Assembly (NCBI RefSeq): GCF_001613385.1
Contig: NZ_BDCG01000007.1
Coordinates: 1 to 51,512, forward strand
Length of the DNA stretch: 51,512 nt
Origin: Nocardia flavorosea NBRC 108225
Lineage (GTDB): Bacteria > Actinomycetota > Actinomycetes > Mycobacteriales > Mycobacteriaceae
Reading direction: 5' to 3'
Positions 27,523 through 34,334 of this stretch are shown here, in pieces. A program made the translations under genes and the position numbers. The notes below the pieces were generated by a model, which searched no databases, was not told where the DNA came from, and saw only the letters and a program-made list of their open reading frames with translations. Position 1 is the stretch's first letter, and every line of letters begins with the position of its first letter.

Positions 27523-28392
27523 GTGAACGATGTCGTGCCGCCCGGAACCGAACTCAGCGACCGGCTCGTGGTCACCGGGGCCGGCGGCCAGGTCGGCCGG
27601 GAACTGCTCCGGCTGGCGCCCACCGCCCGTGCCTACACCCGGTCCCGGCTCGACATCACCGATCCGGCGGCCGTGGAATCGGTACTGCGCCCGGGCGATA
27701 TCGTCGTCAATTGTGCCGCGTACACCGCGGTGGACGGGGCCGAATCGGATCCCGACGCGGCCTTCGCCGGCAACGCGACCGGCCCCGCCGTGCTGGCGTC
27801 GGCCTGCACCGGAGCCGGCGCGCGGCTCATCCATCTCTCCACCGATTATGTGTTCCCCGGCACGGCGATCACACCGTACGAGCCCGGCGACCCGACCGGA
27901 CCGGCCACCGTCTACGGTCGCTCCAAACTCGCTGGGGAACGCGCCGTCCGCGAAAACTGCCCGGATTCCCATATCGTCCGCACGGCCTGGGTGTACCGCG
28001 GCGCCGGCAGCGATTTCGTCGCCACCATGCGGCGACTGGAACAAGAACGGGACACGGTGAACGTGGTGACCGACCAGGTCGGCTCCCCCACCTACGCCGC
28101 CGATCTCGCCGCCGGCCTGCTCGAACTCGCCGGCCGCCCCGAAGCGCCCACTGTGCTGCATGCCACGAATTCGGGCCGGGCGAGCTGGTTCGAGGTGGCG
28201 CGCGCCGTGTTCGCCGGTATCGGCGCCGACCCCGATCGCGTGCGGCCGTGCACATCCGCCGAATTCCCCCGGCCCGCCCCCCGGCCTGCCTTCTCCGTAT
28301 TGTCCGGCACCGCATGGCGAGGCGCAGGCCTGACACCATTGCGCCCCTGGGAATCCGCGCTCACCGAGGCATTGACCAGGACCGCCCGTTAG
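27523..28392 (+). CDS. rmlD: dTDP-4-dehydrorhamnose reductase
   Basis: A 289-residue short-chain reductase making the last step to dTDP-L-rhamnose. It has the Rossmann motif VTGAGGQVGREL, the LSTDYVFPG segment, catalytic YGRSK and the family motif TDQVGSPTYAADLA. GTG 27523 is the family start. wbbL begins 11 bp after its stop, and manC follows, so the three form an operon for the linker sugar and GDP-mannose. Confidence 0.95.
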   Translation: MNDVVPPGTELSDRLVVTGAGGQVGRELLRLAPTARAYTRSRLDITDPAAVESVLRPGDIVVNCAAYTAVDGAESDPDAAFAGNATGPAVLASACTGAGARLIHLSTDYVFPGTAITPYEPGDPTGPATVYGRSKLAGERAVRENCPDSHIVRTAWVYRGAGSDFVATMRRLEQERDTVNVVTDQVGSPTYAADLAAGLLELAGRPEAPTVLHATNSGRASWFEVARAVFAGIGADPDRVRPCTSAEFPRPAPRPAFSVLSGTAWRGAGLTPLRPWESALTEALTRTAR

Positions 28393-28403
28393 GGTGGGGC
28401 GCT

Positions 28404-29315
28404 GTGAGCGCTTCCGATACCCCGGGTCAACCGCATGACCGGCCACGACTGGCCGTGGTCACGGTCACGTATTCACCGGGCGAACATCTCGAGCATTTCA
28501 TCAGCACCCTGAGCACGGCGACCGCGGAGAAACCGCAGGTGATCCTGGCCGACAACGGCTCGACCGACGGTGTCCCGGAACTGGTCGCCGAGGCCAACGC
28601 CCATGTGCGGTTCCTATCGACCGGCGGGAACATCGGATACGGCGGCGCCATCAACCGGGCCGTCGCCGAACTCGATCCCGACCTCGAATTCGTGCTGATC
28701 GCCAACCCCGATATCCGCTGGGGCAACGATTCCATCGACCTCATGCTCGAAGCCGCCCGGCGCTGGCCCCGTGCGGGCGCCATCGGCCCGCGGGTCCTGG
28801 AGCCGGACGGCAGCATCTACCCCTCCGCCCGATCGGTTCCGGGCCTGCTCGACGGCGCCGGTCACGCGATCCTGGGCGCGATCTGGAAAACCAACCCGTG
28901 GACCCGCCGCTACCGGCAGGAAAACGAGGAGATCTCCGAACGCGCCGTGGGCTGGCTGTCCGGATCGTGCCTGCTGGTGCGCCGAGAGGCGTTCGACTCC
29001 ATCGAGGGATTCGACTCCCGCTACTTCATGTACATGGAGGACGTCGACTTCGGCGACCGGATGGGCAAGGCCGGCTGGCACAACGTTTTCGTCCCGGACG
29101 CCGAGGTCACCCACGCCAAAGGGCACGCCGCCGGCCGCAACCCCGAGAAGATGCTGCCTGCCCACCACGCCAGCGCCTACCGGTTCCAGGCCGACCGGCA
29201 TCCGCACTGGTGGCAGGCCCCGCTGCGCTGGGCATTACGCGCCGGACTTGCGATTCGCTGCCGCATTGCGGTTCGATCCGCACTGCGTACCCGGCAGCAG
29301 GAACTCGCCGGCTGA
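28404..29315 (+). CDS. wbbL: Rhamnosyltransferase for the arabinogalactan linker (GT2 family)
   Basis: A 303-residue GT-A glycosyltransferase. It has the nucleotide-sugar binding start LAVVTVTYSPGEHLEHFI, the ADNGSTDGVPELV loop, the metal-binding region IANPDIRW, and GWLSGSCLLVRREAF plus FMYMEDVDF. By synteny and similarity to Rv3265c it transfers L-rhamnose from dTDP-rhamnose to GlcNAc-PP-decaprenol, linking galactan to peptidoglycan. GTG 28404 begins the homology; the longer open frame upstream is rmlD read in another frame. Confidence 0.93.
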   Translation: MSASDTPGQPHDRPRLAVVTVTYSPGEHLEHFISTLSTATAEKPQVILADNGSTDGVPELVAEANAHVRFLSTGGNIGYGGAINRAVAELDPDLEFVLIANPDIRWGNDSIDLMLEAARRWPRAGAIGPRVLEPDGSIYPSARSVPGLLDGAGHAILGAIWKTNPWTRRYRQENEEISERAVGWLSGSCLLVRREAFDSIEGFDSRYFMYMEDVDFGDRMGKAGWHNVFVPDAEVTHAKGHAAGRNPEKMLPAHHASAYRFQADRHPHWWQAPLRWALRAGLAIRCRIAVRSALRTRQQELAG

Positions 29316-29368
29316 CCGGACCGGCCAGCGGCCCGGGTCGCACGGAACGGATGGGACAAGGGAGCTCC

Positions 29369-30442
29369 ATGGCATCACAAGCAGACGCGGTCATCCTGGT
29401 CGGCGGGAAGGGTACGCGGTTGCGTCCGCTCACTCTGTCGGCGCCGAAACCGATGCTGCCGACCGCGGGGGTGCCGTTCCTGACCCATCTGCTGTCCCGT
29501 ATCGCCGCGGCCGGACTCACCCATGTGGTGCTCGGCACCTCCTACAAGGCGGAGGTCTTCGAGGAGCATTTCGGTGACGGGGCCGACCTCGGACTGGAGA
29601 TCGAGTACGTCACCGAAACCGAACCGCTGGGCACCGGCGGCGGTATCCGCAACGTGCTGCCCCGGCTCACCGCCGACAACATCATGGTGTTCAACGGTGA
29701 TGTGCTGGGCGGCACCGATCTGCGGGCCATCCTGGAAACCCACGAAACCACCCGGGCCGATGTCACCCTGCACCTGGTGCGGGTGAGCGACCCCCGGGCT
29801 TTCGGCTGCGTCCCCACCGATGCGGACGGGCGGGTCACCGCGTTCCTGGAGAAAACCCAGGATCCGCCGACCGACCAGATCAACGCCGGTTGCTACGTGT
29901 TCCGGCGCGAGTACATCGAGAAGATCCCGGCGGGCCGCCCGGTATCGGTCGAGCGGGAGGTTTTCCCGGCGCTGCTCACCGAGGGCGCCCGGGTGCAGGG
30001 CCACGTCGACACCTCGTACTGGCGGGATATGGGGACGCCGGAAGATTTCGTCCGGGGTTCGGCCGATCTTGTGCGCGGTATCGCCCCGTCGCCGATCCTG
30101 CCCGGGCAACGCGGTGAATCGCTCGTCCACGAGGGCGCGGGAGTGGCGCCCGGAGCATTGCTGATCGGCGGTACCGTGGTCGGGCGTGGCGCCGAAGTCG
30201 GTGCCGGTGCCCGCCTGGACGGCGCGATTCTGTTCGACGGCGCCAAAGTGGAAGCGGGCGCCACGGTGGAACGCTCGATCATCGGATTCGGTGCCCGCAT
30301 CGGGCCACGCGCCCTGATCCGGGACGGGGTCATCGGCGACGGTGCCAGTATCGGTGCGCGCTGCGAACTGCTGCGCGGGGCCCGGGTGTGGCCGGGTGTG
30401 GAGATTCCCGACGGCGGTATTCGGTATTCGACGGACGTGTAG
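29369..30442 (+). CDS. manC: Mannose-1-phosphate guanylyltransferase (NDP-sugar pyrophosphorylase)
   Basis: A 357-residue enzyme, homologue of Rv3264c, forming GDP-mannose. The nucleotidyltransferase domain has the signature LVGGKGTRLRPLT, SAPKPMLP, FNGDVLGG and YWRDMGTPEDF. The C-terminal part has left-handed beta-helix hexapeptides (GRGAEVGAGARL, GDGASIGARCEL). ATG 29369 is preceded by GGGAG at 5-6 bases; an in-frame ATG at 29351 would add six residues. Some databases name this type manB or rmlA2, so the symbol is a functional choice. Confidence 0.9.
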   Translation: MASQADAVILVGGKGTRLRPLTLSAPKPMLPTAGVPFLTHLLSRIAAAGLTHVVLGTSYKAEVFEEHFGDGADLGLEIEYVTETEPLGTGGGIRNVLPRLTADNIMVFNGDVLGGTDLRAILETHETTRADVTLHLVRVSDPRAFGCVPTDADGRVTAFLEKTQDPPTDQINAGCYVFRREYIEKIPAGRPVSVEREVFPALLTEGARVQGHVDTSYWRDMGTPEDFVRGSADLVRGIAPSPILPGQRGESLVHEGAGVAPGALLIGGTVVGRGAEVGAGARLDGAILFDGAKVEAGATVERSIIGFGARIGPRALIRDGVIGDGASIGARCELLRGARVWPGVEIPDGGIRYSTDV

Positions 30443-30554
30443 CGGCCGGCGGTTGCCGGGGCGATCGCGGTGCGGACACATCCCGGTCCGAACGCGACCA
30501 TCGGCGGCGCCGCGTCTTGCGAGGCCCTGAAAGGTTTCGTCCCGTCGCTGCTTT

Positions 30555-30598
30555 CCGTGCTCGATACGATGCGGCGCAGCGGCGAGTATCGAGTGCGG
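30555..30598 (+). terminator. Long hairpin downstream of manC
   Basis: CCGTGCTCGATAC pairs with GTATCGAGTGCGG across an 18-nt loop. Eleven pairs are Watson-Crick and two are G-U in the plus-strand RNA; the same positions would be A-C mismatches in a minus-strand RNA. It starts 113 bp after the manC stop. It could be the operon terminator or part of a small RNA. Confidence 0.5.
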
Positions 30599-30626
30599 AC
30601 AGCAGGGACCGAGGAGGCCGGAACCC

Positions 30627-30662
30627 GCGGCGCCGGGGGCGCCGCACATCGAACACAGCTCA
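30627..30662 (-). terminator. Stop-linked terminator module, copy 1 (carboxylesterase)
   Basis: On the minus strand the esterase stop opens TGAGCTGTGTTCGATGT, followed by the hairpin GCGGCGCC/GGCGCCGC (30627-30645). It is related to the modules at 45216-45253 and 48826-48862. Confidence 0.65.
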
Positions 30663-32228
30663 GGCGAAACCCACGGCGCGTTCGCCCCAGGCGGTGAGCA
30701 ACTCACCTTCCGGATCCGGGACCACGCGATCGACGGTGTCGATGAGCAGGGTTTCCCGCGATTCGGGATGGTAGGGCGGCCAGTGCTTGGAACCGTCCAA
30801 CGCGGCGGGGACACCGTGGGCCGCGAAGGCCAGCCAGCGGCGCATCATCCGGCCCGAGACCTCGGCGGCCTGCCGGCGGCCGCCCAGCCAGAAGGTCGGA
30901 TCGTGGTCGAAGGTGCCGAAGTTGCCGAAGATGTACGGCAGCTCCGTGGCGTGCCCGGCGCCGACGCGCGCGGCGCGCAGCATCGGGGTCGCATGGTCGA
31001 AGCGGTACATCCAGGTACGGGAATGCTGGGCATGACCGTCGGCCACCCATAGCGCGGGCATCCGGAACGCGGCATCGGTGGACATGGCCAGGGCACCACG
31101 CGGCTTCGCCAGGTCGGGGTACACCCGGGTGATCTCCGCGATACGTTCCGCGGACAGGTCGGGATGGCCGGTCTGAACCTGCTCGAGCATCGTGTTCACC
31201 GCCTCCGGCGTGACCGGCATGATCGGCGAACGGAACAGCCGGAACAGCGACGCCTCGTCTTTGTTGGTACCGATGATGAGCGGTACCCGGTGTGAGCGGC
31301 CGTCGCGAAACCGGTCGGTGGGGTAACCGGGCAGCAGATCCTCGTCCACCACCGGCGCGGCGGCGAGCGTACCGGGGGCCTGCAGCGGCACCTCGTCGAT
31401 CAGCACCGCGGCCGCCCGCACGATCCGTTCGATCGGACAGGTCAGCAGTTCGGCCGCGCGTGACCTCGGCAGTTCCGCCAGTTCCAGAAAACGCTCCGCC
31501 ACCCCGGCCGCGCGTTCCCGGCCGTAGACGGCGGTCGCGGGCGGGCTCTGCGCAATGGCACGCTGGAACAGGCCCGCGGCCCGGGGCGCAGTGAGCAACG
31601 CGGTGACACAGCCGGCACCGGAGGATTCTCCGAAGAGGGTCACGTTGCCGGGGTCGCCACCGAAACCGGCAATATTGTCGCGGACCCATTCCAGGGCAGC
31701 GAGTTGGTCGAGCAACCCCAGATTGGGGACGAATTCATCGTGCAGCGAGGACAGATCCAGGAATCCGAAGGCCCCGATCCGGTAATTCACCGTAACGACC
31801 ACGGCATCACCGGCCGCGGCCAGATTGCCGCCGTCGTAGACGGCCTGTGCGGCCGACCCCAGGCAGTAGGCGCCGCCATGCAACCACACCAGCACCGGCC
31901 GCGGTTCCTCGGCGGTCGCGGCGGGGGTCCAGACGTTCAGCCACAGGCAGTCCTCGCCCATCGACAGTGAACGGTCCATCGGGACGGTGTTGTCCATATC
32001 CTGCGGGGCGACCTGGCCGAAGGCGACGCAATCGCGGATCCCGTCCCAGCGTTGCGGCGGCCGCGGCGGCCGGAACCGGCGCGGACCGGCGGGCGCGGCG
32101 GCGTAGGGGATCCCCCGCCACACCGATACCGCCCCCTCCCGGGATCCCCGGACCGCACCGAACTCGGTCCGGGCCACCGGGGCGGACCCGTCCACCCCAG
32201 GCGTTACCTCGAAGCACTGGACATTCAT
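30660..32228 (-). CDS. Type-B carboxylesterase/lipase
   Basis: A 522-residue alpha/beta hydrolase. The catalytic Ser is in FGESSGAG, the oxyanion region is WLHGGAYCLG, the acidic residue is in GTNKDEASLF and the catalytic His is in GAGHATELPYIFG. The early motif SEDCLWLNVWTP (as GEDCLWLNVWTP) is typical. It should hydrolyse carboxylic esters; the natural substrate is unknown. No signal peptide is evident, so it is likely cytoplasmic. ATG 32228 follows AGAGGAGG by 6 bases; a GTG directly before it is possible. Confidence 0.93.
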   Translation of the reverse strand: MNVQCFEVTPGVDGSAPVARTEFGAVRGSREGAVSVWRGIPYAAAPAGPRRFRPPRPPQRWDGIRDCVAFGQVAPQDMDNTVPMDRSLSMGEDCLWLNVWTPAATAEEPRPVLVWLHGGAYCLGSAAQAVYDGGNLAAAGDAVVVTVNYRIGAFGFLDLSSLHDEFVPNLGLLDQLAALEWVRDNIAGFGGDPGNVTLFGESSGAGCVTALLTAPRAAGLFQRAIAQSPPATAVYGRERAAGVAERFLELAELPRSRAAELLTCPIERIVRAAAVLIDEVPLQAPGTLAAAPVVDEDLLPGYPTDRFRDGRSHRVPLIIGTNKDEASLFRLFRSPIMPVTPEAVNTMLEQVQTGHPDLSAERIAEITRVYPDLAKPRGALAMSTDAAFRMPALWVADGHAQHSRTWMYRFDHATPMLRAARVGAGHATELPYIFGNFGTFDHDPTFWLGGRRQAAEVSGRMMRRWLAFAAHGVPAALDGSKHWPPYHPESRETLLIDTVDRVVPDPEGELLTAWGERAVGFA

Positions 32229-32331
32229 CACAGACCTCCTCTACCTGTGCATTCGAGGGTACGACCGAACTGGTTACAACTCGGTTCCAGAATTATCGCG
32301 TTGCGCCGGAAAAACCGGTGCGCGACATCTC

Positions 32332-32337
32332 TAGAAT
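32332..32337 (+). promoter_or_regulatory. Candidate -10 element giving a leaderless fmdB transcript
   Basis: TAGAAT ends 6 bases before the A of the fmdB ATG, the usual distance to a transcription start. No ribosome site precedes the ATG, so the mRNA may begin at the start codon. No convincing -35 is seen. Confidence 0.4.
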
Positions 32338-32343
32338 TCCGGC

Positions 32344-32565
32344 ATGCCGAGTTACGAATTCCGGTGCCGCAGCTGCGGCAACACGTTCGAGGTCAATCGT
32401 CCGATGTCGCAGGCGTCGGATCCGGCCCGCTGCCCGGGTGGCCACGACGACACCGTGAAACTGCTCACGACCTTCGCGACGACCGGGCGGGCCGCGGCGC
32501 CTGCGGTATCGGCACCCGCGCCCACCGGCGGCGGCGGATGCTGTGGTGGGGGTTGCTGCGCCTGA
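32344..32565 (+). CDS. FmdB family zinc-ribbon protein
   Basis: A 73-residue protein. The N-terminal zinc ribbon MPSYEFRCRSCGNTFEV supplies one CxxC, and RCPGGH supplies the other ligands. The C terminus ends in a Gly/Cys cluster CCGGGCC, common in actinobacterial members and able to bind metal. FmdB-type proteins are small putative regulators; the role here is unknown. The last codons and stop form the left arm of a perfect hairpin (32550-32588). Confidence 0.88.
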   Translation: MPSYEFRCRSCGNTFEVNRPMSQASDPARCPGGHDDTVKLLTTFATTGRAAAPAVSAPAPTGGGGCCGGGCCA

Positions 32566-32588
32566 TCCGGAATCAGGCGCAGCAACCC
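32550..32588 (+). terminator. Perfect 17-bp hairpin overlapping the fmdB stop
   Basis: The left arm GGGTTGCTGCGCCTGAT covers the last codons and TGA stop of fmdB; a 5-nt loop and the exact complementary arm follow. Termination is thus encoded within the Cys-rich C terminus. Confidence 0.7.
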
Positions 32589-32844
32589 AGCTCGGGACTG
32601 GTTCACGAAGCCCGGCAGCCGCTGGTGATCCACCAGCGGCAGCGCAACGCCGCGGCGCGAGGGGCGCCACGGCCCGCTGCCGGACGTGGTACCCGCGACG
32701 CGCCGGTCTGTTTCGATGTGTTTACCCGGCCCCGGGCTCTGCGACGCGCTCCCGGCGACAGTGGTCACAGCGCCCCACCTCCGGCCTGGTCGCCGACACC
32801 TGATACTCGCGGACAACCGGCGGTCGACGGCCGCCACCCCGGGT

Positions 32845-33147
32845 TCAGCTGCCGGGCGTCTCCGGAGTAGCGGCGTGCCCACGGTCGATATGCCCCAGGT
32901 CGCGGGCCGGATCGATGCGGTCACGGACGCGCTGCTTCAGTACCGCGATATCGGGAAAGCCGCCGTCGGTTTTGCGCTCCCACACCTGGTCGCCGTCCAC
33001 GGTGATCCGGAAAACCCCGCCCTCGCCGGGGATCAATGCCACCTCACCGATATCGGTGCCGAAAGTGGTCAGAAGTTCCTGCGCCATCCAGCTCGCCCGG
33101 AGCAGCCAGCGGCACTGGGTGCAGTATTCGATGGCGATACGCGGCAT
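32845..33147 (-). CDS. SelT/SelW/SelH-type thioredoxin-like protein (Cys form)
   Basis: A 100-residue protein of the Rdx/SelW family. The redox motif is CTQC in IEYCTQCRWLLRASWMAQELL, so it is the cysteine, not the selenocysteine, form. EVALIPGEGGVFRITVDG and FPDIAVLKQRVRDRIDP complete the fold. It is probably a small thiol oxidoreductase. ATG 33147 is chosen because homology starts there. The YchJ-like gene is 46 bp upstream on the same strand. Confidence 0.88.
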   Translation of the reverse strand: MPRIAIEYCTQCRWLLRASWMAQELLTTFGTDIGEVALIPGEGGVFRITVDGDQVWERKTDGGFPDIAVLKQRVRDRIDPARDLGHIDRGHAATPETPGS

Positions 33148-33193
33148 GGCGTGCACACTACCGGTGGCGGACACGGCAATCGTCGGTCGCGGT

Positions 33194-33580
33194 TCACTCC
33201 CCGATTTCGCCGTCGAGATAGCACCAGGCTCCGTCGACGCGAGTGAACCGGCTGGTCTCGTGCAGACGGCCGCGACCGCCGGGGTCACGGTAGTGCGCGG
33301 TGAATTCCACCGTTCCGGTTTGCTCGAACGGGCCGCCGCCGGTTACCGCGTGAATCTCCAGGAACTGCCAGCGCCGGTCGGGGTCGAGGTCCAGCCGGTC
33401 GGGCCGGGTATCGGGATGCCAGGATCGGCGCAGATAGCCGGTATCCCCGAGCGCGAAGGCCGTGAACCGGGAACGCATGAGCGCTTCGGCGGTCGGGGCC
33501 GGGCGGCCGGCCAGCAACGGACCGCAGCATTCGGCGAACACCTCGCCGCGGCGACAGGGGCACGGTTTCGAATCGTCCAC
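33194..33580 (-). CDS. YchJ/UPF0225 family SEC-C motif protein
   Basis: A 128-residue protein. The N-terminal SEC-C zinc motif is C-P-C-x8-C-C (CPCRRGEVFAECCGPLL), followed by PTAEALMRSRFTAFALGDTGYL and the WQFLEIH and VEFTAHYRD strands typical of YchJ. Family function is unknown; an NTF2-like fold is expected. The GTG at 33580 is chosen because it stands directly before the motif. It lies between the SelW-like gene and the ATPase partner gene. Confidence 0.88.
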   Translation of the reverse strand: MDDSKPCPCRRGEVFAECCGPLLAGRPAPTAEALMRSRFTAFALGDTGYLRRSWHPDTRPDRLDLDPDRRWQFLEIHAVTGGGPFEQTGTVEFTAHYRDPGGRGRLHETSRFTRVDGAWCYLDGEIGE

Positions 33581-33638
33581 GGCTGACGATTCTGCGCGGT
33601 CCGCAAAAGCCGCGGCCGCCGGGCCGAGGCTACGGAAG

Positions 33639-34334
33639 TCAGCGGCGGACCGCGGCCAGTTCACCGGCGATACGCGCGGTGTCTTCCCGCCACCGGCGCA
33701 GTTCGGAGACACCCGGCGCCAGTTCGGTGTCGTGGTGATGGGCGGCATGGGACAGGGCGGTCCACAGCGCGGCAGTCCGCGCCGCGACAGACGGTCCGGC
33801 GATGACCCGCAGGGCCAGCAACTGCGCGCGCATCGGGCAGCGCGCGAGGTCGGGTTCGGTGCGCGCCCACAACTCGTCCACCGATTGTTCGAGCGCGATA
33901 CGCAGAATCCATGCCGTCGCCCGCGACCACACCGCACCGGCGGCGGGCACCGAACCGTCGAGCAACCGGTCGACCACGACCAGCCGCTCGGCCACCGTGG
34001 GCCGCGGGAACCGGGCTTCGACGGGGCGGCCCGATGACCGGCCCGGTCGCCGGGGCTGCGTGGTCTCTCCGCGACGAACTCGCTTCCGGACCCGGCGCCG
34101 CGATACACGCCCTGCCGATCCCGATCCGCTCGCCGGCGCCACCCGGCCACCATCGGAACCGAGCGCCCCCTCGGCCGCGGTAGGCATTGCGTGACCCGAC
34201 CGGAATATCGCCCGGCTCGCCGAGTCCGCCCGGGACACCCCTTCGTCCGCAGGGGGCAACGCCCGCCCTGCCGGGGGTGTCGGTCCGGCGGCTGTCCGGC
34301 CGGTCCCGGGATCGTCGGTTTCGCCCGGGGTCAT
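33639..34334 (-). CDS. Uncharacterised helical protein coupled to the Rad50-like ATPase
   Basis: A 231-residue protein I do not recognise at family level. The first ~100 residues are disordered and end in a very basic stretch (SRRRVRKRVRRGE). From about residue 105 it is helical, with VAERLVVVDRLLDG, IALEQSVDELW and a striking LWTALSHAAHHHDTELAPGVSEL segment. The clustered His could be a metal or catalytic site; a HEPN-like helical nuclease is one possibility, unproven. The ATG overlaps the ATPase stop as ATGA (34331-34334), so the pair is translationally coupled and probably works together. Confidence 0.75.
   Translation of the reverse strand: MTPGETDDPGTGRTAAGPTPPAGRALPPADEGVSRADSASRAIFRSGHAMPTAAEGALGSDGGRVAPASGSGSAGRVSRRRVRKRVRRGETTQPRRPGRSSGRPVEARFPRPTVAERLVVVDRLLDGSVPAAGAVWSRATAWILRIALEQSVDELWARTEPDLARCPMRAQLLALRVIAGPSVAARTAALWTALSHAAHHHDTELAPGVSELRRWREDTARIAGELAAVRR

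Noticed and set aside
33045..33147. Selenocysteine protein
   Set aside because: The redox motif is CTQC with no in-frame TGA, so it is the cysteine form.
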